Below, in pieces: positions 25,051-32,578 of a stretch of 64,000 nt of DNA. The position numbers were made by a program, and so were the translations under genes. Numbering within the stretch: the first letter of the stretch is position 1; each line of letters begins with the position of its first letter. The notes under the pieces are model-generated. The model was not told where the DNA came from. It ran no database searches and saw only the letters and a program-made list of their open reading frames with translations. Origin of the DNA: Rhodospirillales bacterium (GTDB lineage: Bacteria > Pseudomonadota > Alphaproteobacteria > Micavibrionales > Micavibrionaceae); NCBI GenBank assembly GCA_020638285.1, contig JACKIV010000002.1, forward strand, positions 62,001 through 126,000, in the 5' to 3' direction.

Positions 25051-25926
25051 CTACGCCGCCATCGCCTTGGCCATGGCCTCGCCCAGCGCCGCCGGAGAAT
25101 CCGAGACAACGAAGCCGCAGGAGCGCATGGATTCGATCTTGGCCGCCGCCGTGTCGTTGCCGCCCGAGATGATCGCGCCCGCATGGCCCATGCGCTTGCC
25201 CTTGGGCGCGGTCGCCCCGGCGATAAAGCCCGCAATGGGTTTTTTGTTCCGGAGCGCCTTGTAATATTCGGCGGCTTCGATCTCGGCCATGCCGCCGATC
25301 TCGCCGATCATCAGGATGCCTTTTGTTTCCTCGTCCGCCATGAACATTTCAATGGCGTCGATGAAGTTCGTGCCATTGACCGGGTCGCCGCCGATGCCGA
25401 TACAGGTCGTCTGGCCCATGCCGGTCGCGGTGGTCTGCGCCACGGCTTCGTAAGTGAGCGTCCCGGACCGCGAGACGATGCCGATTTTCCCGCGCTTGTG
25501 GATATGGCCGGGCATGATGCCGATCTTGCATTCGCCGGGCGTGATGATGCCGGGGCAGTTGGGGCCGATCAGACGGCTGGTTGAGCCCTGCATCGCGCGC
25601 TTGACCCGCACCATGTCGAGCACCGGAATCCCTTCCGTGATGCAGACGATGAGCGGAATTTCCGCGTCCACGGCCTCTAAAATCGCATCGGCGGCAAAGG
25701 GCGGGGGAACGTAAATCACGGTCGCGGTTGCGCCGGTTTTCTGGACCGCATCGGCCACGGTGTCGAAGACGGGCAGATTGAGGTGCGTCGAGCCGCCCTT
25801 GCCCGGCGTCACCCCGCCGACCATCTGCGTTCCGTACGCAATGGCTTGTTCCGAATGGAACGTGCCTTGCGCGCCGGTAAAACCCTGACAGATCACCTTG
25901 GTATTTTTGTTGACGAGGACGGACAT
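25051..25926 (-). CDS. sucD: succinyl-CoA synthetase alpha subunit
   Basis: TCA-cycle enzyme making ATP/GTP from succinyl-CoA. 291 residues starting MSVLVNKNTKVICQGFTGAQGTFHSEQ, with a CoA-binding Rossmann domain. Then come 'VTPGKGGSTHLNLPVFDTV', 'TEGIPVLDMVRVK', 'RLIGPNCPGIITPGECKIGIMPG' and the phospho-His loop 'GKRMGHAGAIISGGNDTA'. It is full length and intact. Normally sucC and sucD are adjacent; here 716 bases containing a GxxExxY gene and its shorter relative separate them. Confidence 0.96.
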   Translation of the reverse strand: MSVLVNKNTKVICQGFTGAQGTFHSEQAIAYGTQMVGGVTPGKGGSTHLNLPVFDTVADAVQKTGATATVIYVPPPFAADAILEAVDAEIPLIVCITEGIPVLDMVRVKRAMQGSTSRLIGPNCPGIITPGECKIGIMPGHIHKRGKIGIVSRSGTLTYEAVAQTTATGMGQTTCIGIGGDPVNGTNFIDAIEMFMADEETKGILMIGEIGGMAEIEAAEYYKALRNKKPIAGFIAGATAPKGKRMGHAGAIISGGNDTAAAKIESMRSCGFVVSDSPAALGEAMAKAMAA

Positions 25927-25951
25927 GGTTTTAGGTTCCTTTCCCTTTATT

Positions 25952-26457
25952 AAACTACAGAGCCAAACAGAGATAAACAGATGTCATGGCCTTACAGATT
26001 CGGCCAGAGCAACTCTTGCAATGCCGTCCTTGAGAAGTTTTTCATTGAAGTTGATGAGCAAACCAATGGGCGTTTCTGACAGACGCATATATGTGATCAA
26101 TTGCGCCTTGTGAACAGGTAAAATTTTTTCGCAAGCCTTCAACTCAACGATGACCCTGCGATTGATCCACAAATCAATCCGGAACCCCTGCTCGATCTGC
26201 ACATGCTTGTACCTGACAGGCAAGGCGACCTGTTTCTCAACCTGCAGCCCCGTCTGCTCAATCTCATAAAAAAGGCAGGTTTCGTAAACAGACTCCAAAA
26301 GACCGGGGCCAAGCGTTTTATGGACTTCAATCGCCGCGCCAATGACAGGAGTCGTCAGATCCCGACCCAGATCAGGAAACCGGGAAACGCCGAGACCCTG
26401 CTCCTCTGTCTTTTTCTTGTTTGTCTCTGTAGTTTTTACTTCCTGCATTTTCAAGCC
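25952..26457 (-). mobile_element. GxxExxY element A with terminal inverted repeats
   Basis: The left terminus is AAACTACAGAGCCAAACA (from 25952) and the right terminus, on the opposite strand, is AAACTACAGAGACAAACA (26435 leftwards): 17 of 18 bases match as inverted repeats. The right end continues to a 56-bp block (26402-26457) repeated exactly at 26594-26649. Between the ends is one gene, for a GxxExxY protein. The left 29 bases match the left end of element B at 26 of 29 positions. No short target-site duplication was seen. Confidence 0.7.
25984..26448 (-). CDS. GxxExxY protein, possible PD-(D/E)XK-like nuclease
   Basis: 154 residues from ATG 26448 (Shine-Dalgarno AGGTGG seven bases before). 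The family hallmark is 'LGPGLLESVYETCLFYE' (G49-x-x-E52-x-x-Y55). Then come 'GFRIDLWINRRVIVELKACE', which fits a D92-x9-E102-x-K104 nuclease-like active-site pattern, and 'VHKAQLITYMRLSETPIGLLINFN', also typical. No experimental function for the family is known to me; a nuclease role is inference. Residues 1-15 (MQEVKTTETNKKKTE) are encoded by the element's terminal repeat, so coding and repeat overlap. An in-frame TTG at 26454 could be an alternative start. The gene interrupts sucC-sucD and has normal composition. Confidence 0.85.
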   Translation of the reverse strand: MQEVKTTETNKKKTEEQGLGVSRFPDLGRDLTTPVIGAAIEVHKTLGPGLLESVYETCLFYEIEQTGLQVEKQVALPVRYKHVQIEQGFRIDLWINRRVIVELKACEKILPVHKAQLITYMRLSETPIGLLINFNEKLLKDGIARVALAESVRP

Positions 26458-26496
26458 ACCTGATAAGAGAATAAACGATCCCCTTCCATTTTGTTT

Positions 26497-26649
26497 AAAC
26501 TACAGAGCCAGCCAGGGATAAACAGAGCGCTCTGGTAAATTCCTGACAGACCATTTTTGTACAGCCGAACGACCAATTAACTCAACATCCAGATCCTCTG
26601 TCTTTTTCTTGTTTGTCTCTGTAGTTTTTACTTCCTGCATTTTCAAGCC
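26497..26649 (-). mobile_element. element B, shorter relative with the same ends
   Basis: The left end (26497-26525) matches the left end of element A at 26 of 29 bases. The right end (26594-26649) is identical over 56 bases to 26402-26457. The 68-base interior (26526-26593) shows no match to element A by eye. On the minus strand the shared ATG opens a 46-codon frame (MQEVKTTETNKKKTEDLDV...) that ends in a stop inside the left repeat. Together A and B look like an autonomous element and a non-autonomous derivative, or a tandem duplication followed by internal replacement. The 56-bp copy includes the sucC stop codon context. Confidence 0.7.
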
Positions 26650-27821
26650 GCCGCCATGGCCTTTTTCGTGGCCTCGACGACTTTGGCCGCCGCATCCGCC
26701 AGATTATCGGCGGAGAGAATCGGCAGGCCGCTTTCGCGCAGGATTTTCTTGCCCAGATCGACGTTGGTTCCCTCCAGCCGAACGACCAGAGGCACGTTCA
26801 GCGAAACTTCCCTGGCTGCGGCAATAATCCCGGCGGCGATGATGTCGCATTTCATGATCCCGCCGAAGATGTTGACCAGCACGCCTTTGACGTTCGGGTC
26901 GGCCAGAATGATCTTGAACGCGGCCGTCACGCGCTCGGTCGTGGCGCCGCCGCCGACATCAAGGAAGTTGGCCGGCGTGCCGCCATACAGCTTGATGATG
27001 TCCATAGTCGCCATGGCAAGGCCCGCGCCATTGACCATGCACCCGATTTCACCGTCCAGGCGCACATAGGACAGTTCGTTGTCCTTGGCGAGTTTCTCGT
27101 TGGGGTCTTCCTCGGCCTCGTCGCGCAGATCGGCGACTTGCGGATGACGATACAGGGCGTTGTCGTCGAAATTCATCTTGGCGTCCAGCGCCATGACCTC
27201 GTTCTTGTCGGTCACGATCATCGGATTGATCTCCACAATCGCCGCGTCCAGATCGACATAGGCCTTGTACAGCGCCATCACGAATTTGACGGCGTTTTTA
27301 TTGGCCTCGCCCGTCAGGCCGAGCCCAAAGGCCACCTGCCGCGCGTGAAAAGGTTGAATCCCCGTGGCCGGGTCGATGGACACGCGAATGATTTTTTCGG
27401 GGGTGTGCGCCGCGACCTCTTCGATATCCATCCCGCCTTCTGTCGAGGCCATGATGGTGATTCGCGACGTCGCCCGGTCGAGCAGAAAGCTGATATAGAG
27501 CTCCTTGGCGATATCGCAGCCTTGCTCTATGTAAAGTCTCTGGACTTTTTGCCCCTCCGGCCCGGTCTGGTGCGTGACAAGCTGCATGCCCAGCATGCGC
27601 GTGGCCTCGGCCTTGACCTCGTCGACGGATTTGACAACCTTGACGCCGCCGCCCTTTCCGCGCCCGCCCGCGTGAATCTGGGCCTTGACGACCCAGACAG
27701 GGCCGGGCAGAGCCTGCGCCCCTTTGACCGCGTCCTCAACGCTCAAGGCCGGATAGCCGTCCAGAACCTTGACTCCATAGAGTTTCAAAAGGGCCTTGGC
27801 CTGATATTCGTGGATATTCAT
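26643..27821 (-). CDS. sucC: succinyl-CoA synthetase beta subunit
   Basis: ATP-grasp subunit of succinyl-CoA synthetase. 392 residues from ATG 27821 (MNIHEYQAKALLKLYGVKV); upstream in-frame residues to 27887 do not fit the family. Motifs include 'VVKAQIHAGGRGKGGGVKVV' (nucleotide binding), 'LYISFLLDRATSRITIMASTEGGMDIEEVA', 'EINPMIVTDKNEVMALDAKMNFDDNALYRH', 'NGAGLAMATMDIIKLYGGTPANFLDVGGGA' and 'VNIFGGIMKCDIIAAGI'. It is intact. Elements A and B lie between it and sucD; they probably remain on one transcript, though that is unproven. Confidence 0.95.
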   Translation of the reverse strand: MNIHEYQAKALLKLYGVKVLDGYPALSVEDAVKGAQALPGPVWVVKAQIHAGGRGKGGGVKVVKSVDEVKAEATRMLGMQLVTHQTGPEGQKVQRLYIEQGCDIAKELYISFLLDRATSRITIMASTEGGMDIEEVAAHTPEKIIRVSIDPATGIQPFHARQVAFGLGLTGEANKNAVKFVMALYKAYVDLDAAIVEINPMIVTDKNEVMALDAKMNFDDNALYRHPQVADLRDEAEEDPNEKLAKDNELSYVRLDGEIGCMVNGAGLAMATMDIIKLYGGTPANFLDVGGGATTERVTAAFKIILADPNVKGVLVNIFGGIMKCDIIAAGIIAAAREVSLNVPLVVRLEGTNVDLGKKILRESGLPILSADNLADAAAKVVEATKKAMAAA

Positions 27822-28152
27822 ATGAAAAACCCTCATCCGTGAAGAAGCATCAAAGACTCTGACACGCAACGGTGTACCATTCGACACTCTATTTGTGAAT
27901 AAGCCGTGAATATTTATGCACCGCCCGAAAATTCTATAGGCGAAATTATATTATGGAATTTAATGCTCTCTATAGAGGACTAAAAAAGTAATGTTTTGAC
28001 TCCTCTGCCCGAAAAATGCCAAGATGCAGACGCAGAGTCGATTCGTTCGATCTTGTTGCGTTCTTTTTTCAAAGGCACATTCAAGGTTCGAACAAACAGG
28101 AAGCCCGGCGCGGGTTTCTCCTTTGTTTTTGCTTATGAGGAAGGGAACGGCT
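27822..28152. other. sucC-rpoH intergenic region
   Basis: 331 bases between divergent sucC and rpoH. The stretch 27880-28000 is AT-rich. A GC-rich hairpin CCCG-GCG-CGGG at 28104-28114 followed by TTTCTCCTTTG lies in the rpoH leader and might affect rpoH expression. I see no reliable promoter for either gene: TTGACT at 27995 with a poor -10 is the nearest match. No gene or repeat was found. Confidence 0.4.
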
Positions 28153-29028
28153 ATGGCACACATTGACGATCCAAGAACCCAAAGAGCCAATCTGGATTAT
28201 ATCCGCAGCGCGATGAAAGCTCCGATGCTGGAGCGTGATTTTGAACGCGATCTGGCGGTGCGCTGGCGTGAGAACGGCGACGAAAAAGCGCTTCATGCTC
28301 TTGTTACGCCCCATGCGCGCCTCGTTATTTCCATAGCGTCTCGATTCCGCCATTATGGCCTGCCCATCGGTGATCTGGTGCAGGAGGGCAATGTCGGGCT
28401 GATGCAGGCCGCAAGCCGCTTTGACCCGGAGCGCGAGGTTCGTTTCTCAACCTATGCAACATGGTGGATTCGCTCTACAATTCAGGACTATATTTTGCGG
28501 AACTGGTCGATTGTCCGCACCGGGACGACCGCGGCGCAAAAGTCCCTGTTCTTTAACCTGCGCCGCCTGCGCGCGAAAATCGAGGGGCGTGACGGCGTTT
28601 TGACGGACGAAGGCCGCCGGGAAATCGCGGCGGACCTCAATGTGCCGCTGGCGGATGTGGAGGCGATGGAAGGTCGCCTGTCGGGCAATGACCGCTCCCT
28701 GAACGTTCGCATCAGTGCCGAAGGTGAAGAGGAATGGCAGAGTTTTCTGGCCGATGAGCGCCCGAACCCAGAAGACATCGTCATCGGTATGCGCGATTCC
28801 CGCACCCGGTCGAAATGGCTGGCCGAGGCGCTGGGCGACCTGTCGGATCGTGAGAGAACCATCATCCGCAAGCGGCATCTGGCCGAAGGTCCGGTGACGC
28901 TCGAAGACCTCGGGCATCAGATGGGTATCAGCAAGGAACGTGTCCGCCAGATCGAAACCCGCGCTATGGACAAACTCAAGACTTCTCTCGGGCATCATAT
29001 GACCGAGGATCGCGCCGCATTTTTCTAG
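28153..29028 (+). CDS. rpoH: RNA polymerase sigma-32 factor
   Basis: Directs RNA polymerase to heat-shock promoters. 291 residues from ATG 28153 with Shine-Dalgarno GAGGAAGGGA. Region 2: 'HARLVISIASRFRHYGLPIGDLVQEGNVGLMQAASRFDPE' and 'RFSTYATWWIRSTIQDYILRNWSIVRTGT'. The RpoH box appears as 'AAQKSLFFNLRRLRAKI', distinguishing it from sigma-70. Region 4.2 is 'TLEDLGHQMGISKERVRQIETRAMDKLK'. Regulation by DnaK/FtsH is expected from the family. Longer in-frame starts (28024, 28135) exist, but MAHIDDP matches usual starts. Confidence 0.9.
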   Translation: MAHIDDPRTQRANLDYIRSAMKAPMLERDFERDLAVRWRENGDEKALHALVTPHARLVISIASRFRHYGLPIGDLVQEGNVGLMQAASRFDPEREVRFSTYATWWIRSTIQDYILRNWSIVRTGTTAAQKSLFFNLRRLRAKIEGRDGVLTDEGRREIAADLNVPLADVEAMEGRLSGNDRSLNVRISAEGEEEWQSFLADERPNPEDIVIGMRDSRTRSKWLAEALGDLSDRERTIIRKRHLAEGPVTLEDLGHQMGISKERVRQIETRAMDKLKTSLGHHMTEDRAAFF

Positions 29029-29057
29029 CCCGGATTTCTGTCTTTTGCGTTTTTCGT

Positions 29058-29085
29058 TTGGCGTTTTTCCGGGCTGTGCTATAGT
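29058..29085 (+). promoter_or_regulatory. probable dnaN promoter
   Basis: TTGGCG (29058-29063), 16 bases, then TATAGT (29080-29085), 64 bases before dnaN. It is embedded in an inverted repeat AGCCCGGA (29028 onward) / TCCGGGCT (29067-29074) that could also terminate rpoH. Confidence 0.5.
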
Positions 29086-29148
29086 CCGGCTTTCTGATAT
29101 TCGTATCGTAAAATCACTCGTCAGATCAAAGGCCCCGGATTTTTCGCC

Positions 29149-30264
29149 ATGAAACTGAGCATCGACCGCGCCGACCTTTTGCGATCCTTAAGCCACATCC
29201 AGAGTGTGGTTGAGCGTCGGAACACCATTCCGATTCTGGCCAATGTCTTGCTGCGCGCGGAAGGGGACTCCCTTACTCTGGCGGCAACGGACATGGATCT
29301 GGAGATGGACGAGTCCGTTTCGGCAAAGATCGAAAAATCCGGTGCCACGACGGCCCCGGCCCATACGCTTCATGAAATCGTCCGCAAGTTCCCCGACGGG
29401 ACGCACATCGACATCGAAGTCAACGCAGACGGTTCCCAGATGGAGGTCAAGGCCGGGCGCTCGCGCTTTCGGCTTGCCTGCCTGCCGGTTGAAGACTTTC
29501 CTGATATCGGGAGCGGTTCCCTGCCGTCCGGTTTTTCACTCCCCGCACCCGATCTGCGCGCCCTTATCGACCGCACGAAATTCGCCATGTCGACCGAGGA
29601 AACCCGGTACTATCTCAACGGCATTTATCTGCACGCCACGGACAGCAACGGTGTGCGCGTCCTGCGGGCCGTGTCCACCGATGGCCACCGTCTGGCCCGT
29701 TTTGAGATGCCCTGTCCGGAAGGGGCGGAGGCCATGCCCGGAATCATCATCCCGCGCAAGACGGTTGGCGAATTGAGGAAGCTTCTGGACGATGCGGCGG
29801 ATTCGGTTGCCATCAGCCTGTCGGAGAACAAGATCCGGTTCGGGTTTGACCATATCCGCCTGACTTCGAAACTCGTGGACGGGACATTTCCCGATTACAA
29901 CCGCGTTATTCCGACCACGAACAACAAGATTGTGGAGGTCGATCCGAAACTCTTCAGCAGCGCCATCGACCGCGTTTCGACCATCTCGGACGGTAAGTCC
30001 CGAGCTGTCAAAATCTCTTTTCAGGGCAAGACCATGACCGTTTCGGCCAGTTCTGCGGACGCGGGCAGCGCCACGGAAGAGGTGGAAGTCAATGCGGATG
30101 CCAGCATGGAAATCGGCTTCAACGCGCGCTATCTTCTGGACATCACAACCCAGATCGAGGGCGATGGGTGCCGGATGGTTCTGGCCGATTCGGGATCGCC
30201 GACCATCATTCAGGATAATGGTGACCCGTCTGCGCTCTATGTCCTGATGCCGCTGCGGGTCTAG
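29149..30264 (+). CDS. dnaN: DNA polymerase III beta sliding clamp
   Basis: Ring-shaped processivity factor. 371 residues of the three-domain clamp: 'MKLSIDRADLLRSLSHIQSVVERRNTIPILANVLL', 'LAATDMDLEM', 'CLPVEDFPDIG', 'KTLFAMSTEETRYYLNGIYLH'-type segment seen as 'RTKFAMSTEETRYYLNGIYLHA', 'VSTDGHRLARFEMP' and 'IIPRKTVGELRKLLDD'. The C-terminus is 'YVLMPLRV', close to the canonical MPMRL clamp end. dnaA, recF and gyrB are not adjacent; rpoH precedes it. Confidence 0.96.
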   Translation: MKLSIDRADLLRSLSHIQSVVERRNTIPILANVLLRAEGDSLTLAATDMDLEMDESVSAKIEKSGATTAPAHTLHEIVRKFPDGTHIDIEVNADGSQMEVKAGRSRFRLACLPVEDFPDIGSGSLPSGFSLPAPDLRALIDRTKFAMSTEETRYYLNGIYLHATDSNGVRVLRAVSTDGHRLARFEMPCPEGAEAMPGIIIPRKTVGELRKLLDDAADSVAISLSENKIRFGFDHIRLTSKLVDGTFPDYNRVIPTTNNKIVEVDPKLFSSAIDRVSTISDGKSRAVKISFQGKTMTVSASSADAGSATEEVEVNADASMEIGFNARYLLDITTQIEGDGCRMVLADSGSPTIIQDNGDPSALYVLMPLRV

Positions 30265-30287
30265 CCCCCGTAATAGCGCTGTTTGTT

Positions 30288-30500
30288 CTAGAATCCCGAG
30301 TCTGCCACGATTCCGGCGAAAATCTCGCTTCCGGTGTTCAGGATGCTTTCAAGGGAATCTCCGGTCAGAAGCATCGCGCCGAACGCTGCGCAGGCCACCC
30401 CTGTGGCAATCAGGCCGTACTCCATGGCCGTGGCTCCGCCGGAGTCTTTGCTCCATACGAACAGACGCGAACGCAGGCGTATCAAGAATTGGAGGCAGGC
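30288..30500 (-). CDS. Flp/Fap-family type IVb pilin
   Basis: About 70 residues (ATG 30500; a longer frame to 30521 exists). It has the Flp pilin core 'DSGGATAMEYGLIATGVACAAFGAML', including the processing-site Gly and the Glu-Tyr pair of the prepilin, followed by a hydrophobic helix and a short C-terminus. Flp pilins are assembled by Tad systems, and no tad genes are in the window, so this is an orphan pilin or part of a system elsewhere. It lies between dnaN and the rpsF-rpsR-rplI terminator. Confidence 0.85.
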   Translation of the reverse strand, partial: ACLQFLIRLRSRLFVWSKDSGGATAMEYGLIATGVACAAFGAMLLTGDSLESILNTGSEIFAGIVADSGF

Positions 30501-30526
30501 CATAGGCCATGATAGGCCCACGCAAT

Positions 30527-30554
30527 AAAAAAGCGGTTAAATAACCGCTTTTTT
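30527..30554 (-). terminator. Rho-independent terminator of the rpsF-rpsR-rplI operon
   Basis: A perfect 9-bp stem AAGCGGTTA (30531-30539) / TAACCGCTT (30542-30550), with flanking A and T runs. On the minus strand it follows rplI by about 26 bases. The A/T symmetry makes it usable in both directions. Confidence 0.85.
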
Positions 30555-30579
30555 AACATTCAAAATCAGGATTAATGCC

Positions 30580-31272
30580 TTATTCGTCCTGAGGTTGTTT
30601 TCCCTTGCTTTTCTTTGATTTTTTCGACTTTTCGGCTGCCTCGGCAGAGTCAGACTCTTCTGACGGCCGGGCATCGTCGTCGGAAAGACGTTCGGCCTGC
30701 GCAGCCTCAAACGCTGCCGCCTCAAGAGCCGCGGCCTCGGCCCGTTCGCGTTCTTCTTCCGCGCGGCGATCTTCGGCAATCAGTGCGCGTCCGGTTTTAG
30801 CCTGAACCTCAGCCTCTTCCATGGATCGGGCGATATTGATCGTCACGACGACTTTGACTTCCGGGTGAAGCGCAACCGTGACCGGAAACAGGCCCAGCAT
30901 CTTGAAGTTGGTATTCAATTCGACCATCTGACGCGTTACGGCCAGACCCGACACGGCACTGACAGCCTCGGCGATGTCCCGCGCCGCGACCGAGCCGTAA
31001 AGCTGCCCGCCTTCCGACGCCTGACGGATAATCACCGCGCGAACGCCATCGACCTTTTTCGAAAGCCCCTCTGACTCCTTGCGGCGCTTGTCATTTTCGG
31101 CCTGAAGATGCTTTTTCTGCGTCTCAAAATAGGCGATATTGTCCTTCGTGGCCCGCAGGGCTTTTTTCTGGGGCAGAAGGTAATTGCGGGCATAGCCGGG
31201 CTTGACGGCGACAACATCGCCCATGTGCCCAAGCTTTTCCACGCGCTCAAGAAGAATGACCTGTGTCGGCAT
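30580..31272 (-). CDS. rplI: 50S ribosomal protein L9 with long acidic/basic C-terminal tail
   Basis: Large-subunit protein near the L1 stalk. The N-domain 'VEKLGHMGDVVAVKPGYARNYLLPQKKAL' and middle helix are canonical, as is the C-domain ('GQLYGSVAARDIAEAVSA', 'FPVTVALHPEVKVVVTINIARS'). At 230 residues it exceeds the usual 150-190: a tail of repeated Ala/Glu/Arg and Lys/Ser ('AEEERERAEAAALEAAAF', 'KSKKSKKSKGKQPQDE') follows from about residue 165. It is the last gene of rpsF-rpsR-rplI, three bases after rpsR. Confidence 0.95.
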   Translation of the reverse strand: MPTQVILLERVEKLGHMGDVVAVKPGYARNYLLPQKKALRATKDNIAYFETQKKHLQAENDKRRKESEGLSKKVDGVRAVIIRQASEGGQLYGSVAARDIAEAVSAVSGLAVTRQMVELNTNFKMLGLFPVTVALHPEVKVVVTINIARSMEEAEVQAKTGRALIAEDRRAEEERERAEAAALEAAAFEAAQAERLSDDDARPSEESDSAEAAEKSKKSKKSKGKQPQDE

Positions 31273-31275
31273 AAT

Positions 31276-31590
31276 TTAGAATCCTCCGCTTTCGGAACGG
31301 TCCTGACGATTAAAGCGCGGCGGCCCGTCAAATTCCTTGCGGGGCGCGGGGAGCAAAATCGCCATATAACGGGCGCGCTTGATGGCTTGCGCCAGTTCGC
31401 GTTGTTTTTTCTGGCTCACAGCCGTAATCCGGCTCGGGACGATCTTCCCGCGCTCGGAGATATAGCGCGACAGCGTGCGGATATCTTTCCAGTCGATGGC
31501 AGGTGCGTGCGGCCCGCTGAACGGGCAGGTCTTCCGGCGACGGAAAAAAGGGCGCTTGGCCGGTGCGGCGGTTGTTTCTTCTGCGCTCAT
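31276..31590 (-). CDS. rpsR: 30S ribosomal protein S18
   Basis: Small-subunit protein that pairs with S6. 104 residues with the family core 'FFRRRKTCPFSGPHAPAIDWKDIRTLSRYISERGKIVPSRITAVSQKKQRELAQAIKRARYMAILL'. It shows one Cys of the zinc-binding-type S18 set, in TCPF. A Gly/Arg/Phe-rich C-terminal tail is typical for alphaproteobacteria. Its ATG at 31590 overlaps the rpsF stop by one base. Confidence 0.96.
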   Translation of the reverse strand: MSAEETTAAPAKRPFFRRRKTCPFSGPHAPAIDWKDIRTLSRYISERGKIVPSRITAVSQKKQRELAQAIKRARYMAILLPAPRKEFDGPPRFNRQDRSESGGF

Positions 31591-31970
31591 CAGGCGGCCT
31601 CCTCTTTGTTAAAACGGGGTTCACGGGCCGGAGCGTCCTCGTCAGGCCGCCCGCGATCAAGAATGGCGGACGGACCCTTGGACAATTCCTCCCTGCGAAT
31701 GGTCAGATAGCGTAAAACGTCCTCCTCCAGACGCAAGTTACGCTCCATTTCGTGCAGGGCGGCAGGCGCCGTCTCGGACTCGATCAGGACGTAATGAGCC
31801 TTGCGGTTTTTCTTGATGCGATAGGCCAAGGTCCGCAGACCCCAGTTTTCCACCTTGTGAATGGTCCCGCCGTCATCGGTCAGGATTTTCGTCATGCGTT
31901 CGGTAAGATCTTCGACCTGCTTGGGGCTCAGATCCTGCCGGGCGATGAACACGGTTTCGTAAAACGGCAC
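31590..31970 (-). CDS. rpsF: 30S ribosomal protein S6
   Basis: 126 residues starting with GTG at 31970, preceded by Shine-Dalgarno GAGGAG. The S6 core is 'YETVFIARQDLSPKQVEDLTERM', 'HKVENWGLRTLAYRIKKNRKAHYVLIES' and 'LRLEEDVLRYLTIRRE'. An acidic/basic tail follows. The longer open frame to 32108 does not resemble S6. First gene of the operon. In many bacteria ssb follows rpsF; here ssb is at 58643. Confidence 0.96.
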   Translation of the reverse strand: MPFYETVFIARQDLSPKQVEDLTERMTKILTDDGGTIHKVENWGLRTLAYRIKKNRKAHYVLIESETAPAALHEMERNLRLEEDVLRYLTIRREELSKGPSAILDRGRPDEDAPAREPRFNKEEAA

Positions 31971-32356
31971 GGTGTTGCTCCTCTCGGTTTCTTCTCCCAA
32001 AGGGCGCGGCGCAAACCACCCGCCCCCGGAAGCACAGCTGACGTGCTCAAAAAGGCCGCCAGCAAGGGTTTTTAAGACTTCAAGGGGGGCACTATACGGA
32101 ATTCCCACCCAAACGCAAGGGGTTTTTGCACTCCAAGGGCATGAGGGGGGCGTGCAGACTCTTGGAACTGGTACCGCATCATTCGGTCACAAGGTCCTCG
32201 AACGCATACGCACAATCACCGAAACGCTTCGTTTTCTGTAATAAGCTGATTATCCGCGCTGTGGAACTGCTTCTTTTTATGGGCTTGGTATTCTGGTGTG
32301 CCGCATGAAACCGATCTGGAAGGCCCTCGTTTCCTGCTGCTGATGATATATAATTT
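31971..32356. other. rpsF upstream region, no gene seen
   Basis: 386 bases between rpsF and tRNA-Ala. It holds the rpsF promoter (32091-32118) and an untranslated leader of about 115 bases; the stretch 32119-32356 shows no coding frame, repeat or recognised RNA. An S6:S18 autoregulatory leader is plausible by family but was not identified. Confidence 0.4.
32091..32118 (-). promoter_or_regulatory. probable rpsF operon promoter
   Basis: On the minus strand: TTGCGT (32118-32113), a 16-base spacer, TATAGT (32096-32091). It lies about 120 bases before the rpsF GTG. Confidence 0.55.
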
Positions 32357-32432
32357 TGGTGGACCCGATCGGGATCGAACCGACGACCTCCTGCATGCCA
32401 TGCAGGCGCTCTCCCAGCTGAGCTACGGGCCC
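32357..32432 (-). tRNA. tRNA-Ala (anticodon GGC)
   Basis: A 76-nt tRNA on the minus strand: acceptor GGGCCCG pairs with CGGGTCC with one G-T pair. The D-arm is TAGCTCAGCTGGGAGAGC, the anticodon stem-loop is CCTGC-ATGGCAT-GCAGG (anticodon GGC), the T-arm has GTTCGATCC, and the CCA is encoded (32357-32359). It lies between the ribosomal operon leader and the dotB gene. Confidence 0.96.
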
Positions 32433-32578
32433 TGAAAGCGAGGGCAAGGGAACTTGCGGGGGACATTACGGTGTCTGGACATGGATTTCAAGAGCTTTTG
32501 TGCAAAGAAATTCCGGCCGTTCGGACTTTCCTTTCAAAGAAGCGGTGTTTTTATCCGGACATGAAGAACGACACCGTC

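Noticed and set aside
27990..28035. A possible sigma-32 or sigma-70 promoter for rpoH
   Set aside because: TTGACT is followed by no acceptable -10 hexamer at the right distance and no CTTGAA/CCCCAT pair, so I do not call it.
31971..32108. Extended upstream start for rpsF
   Set aside because: S6 starts at GTG 31970 with GAGGAG; the added residues do not match S6.
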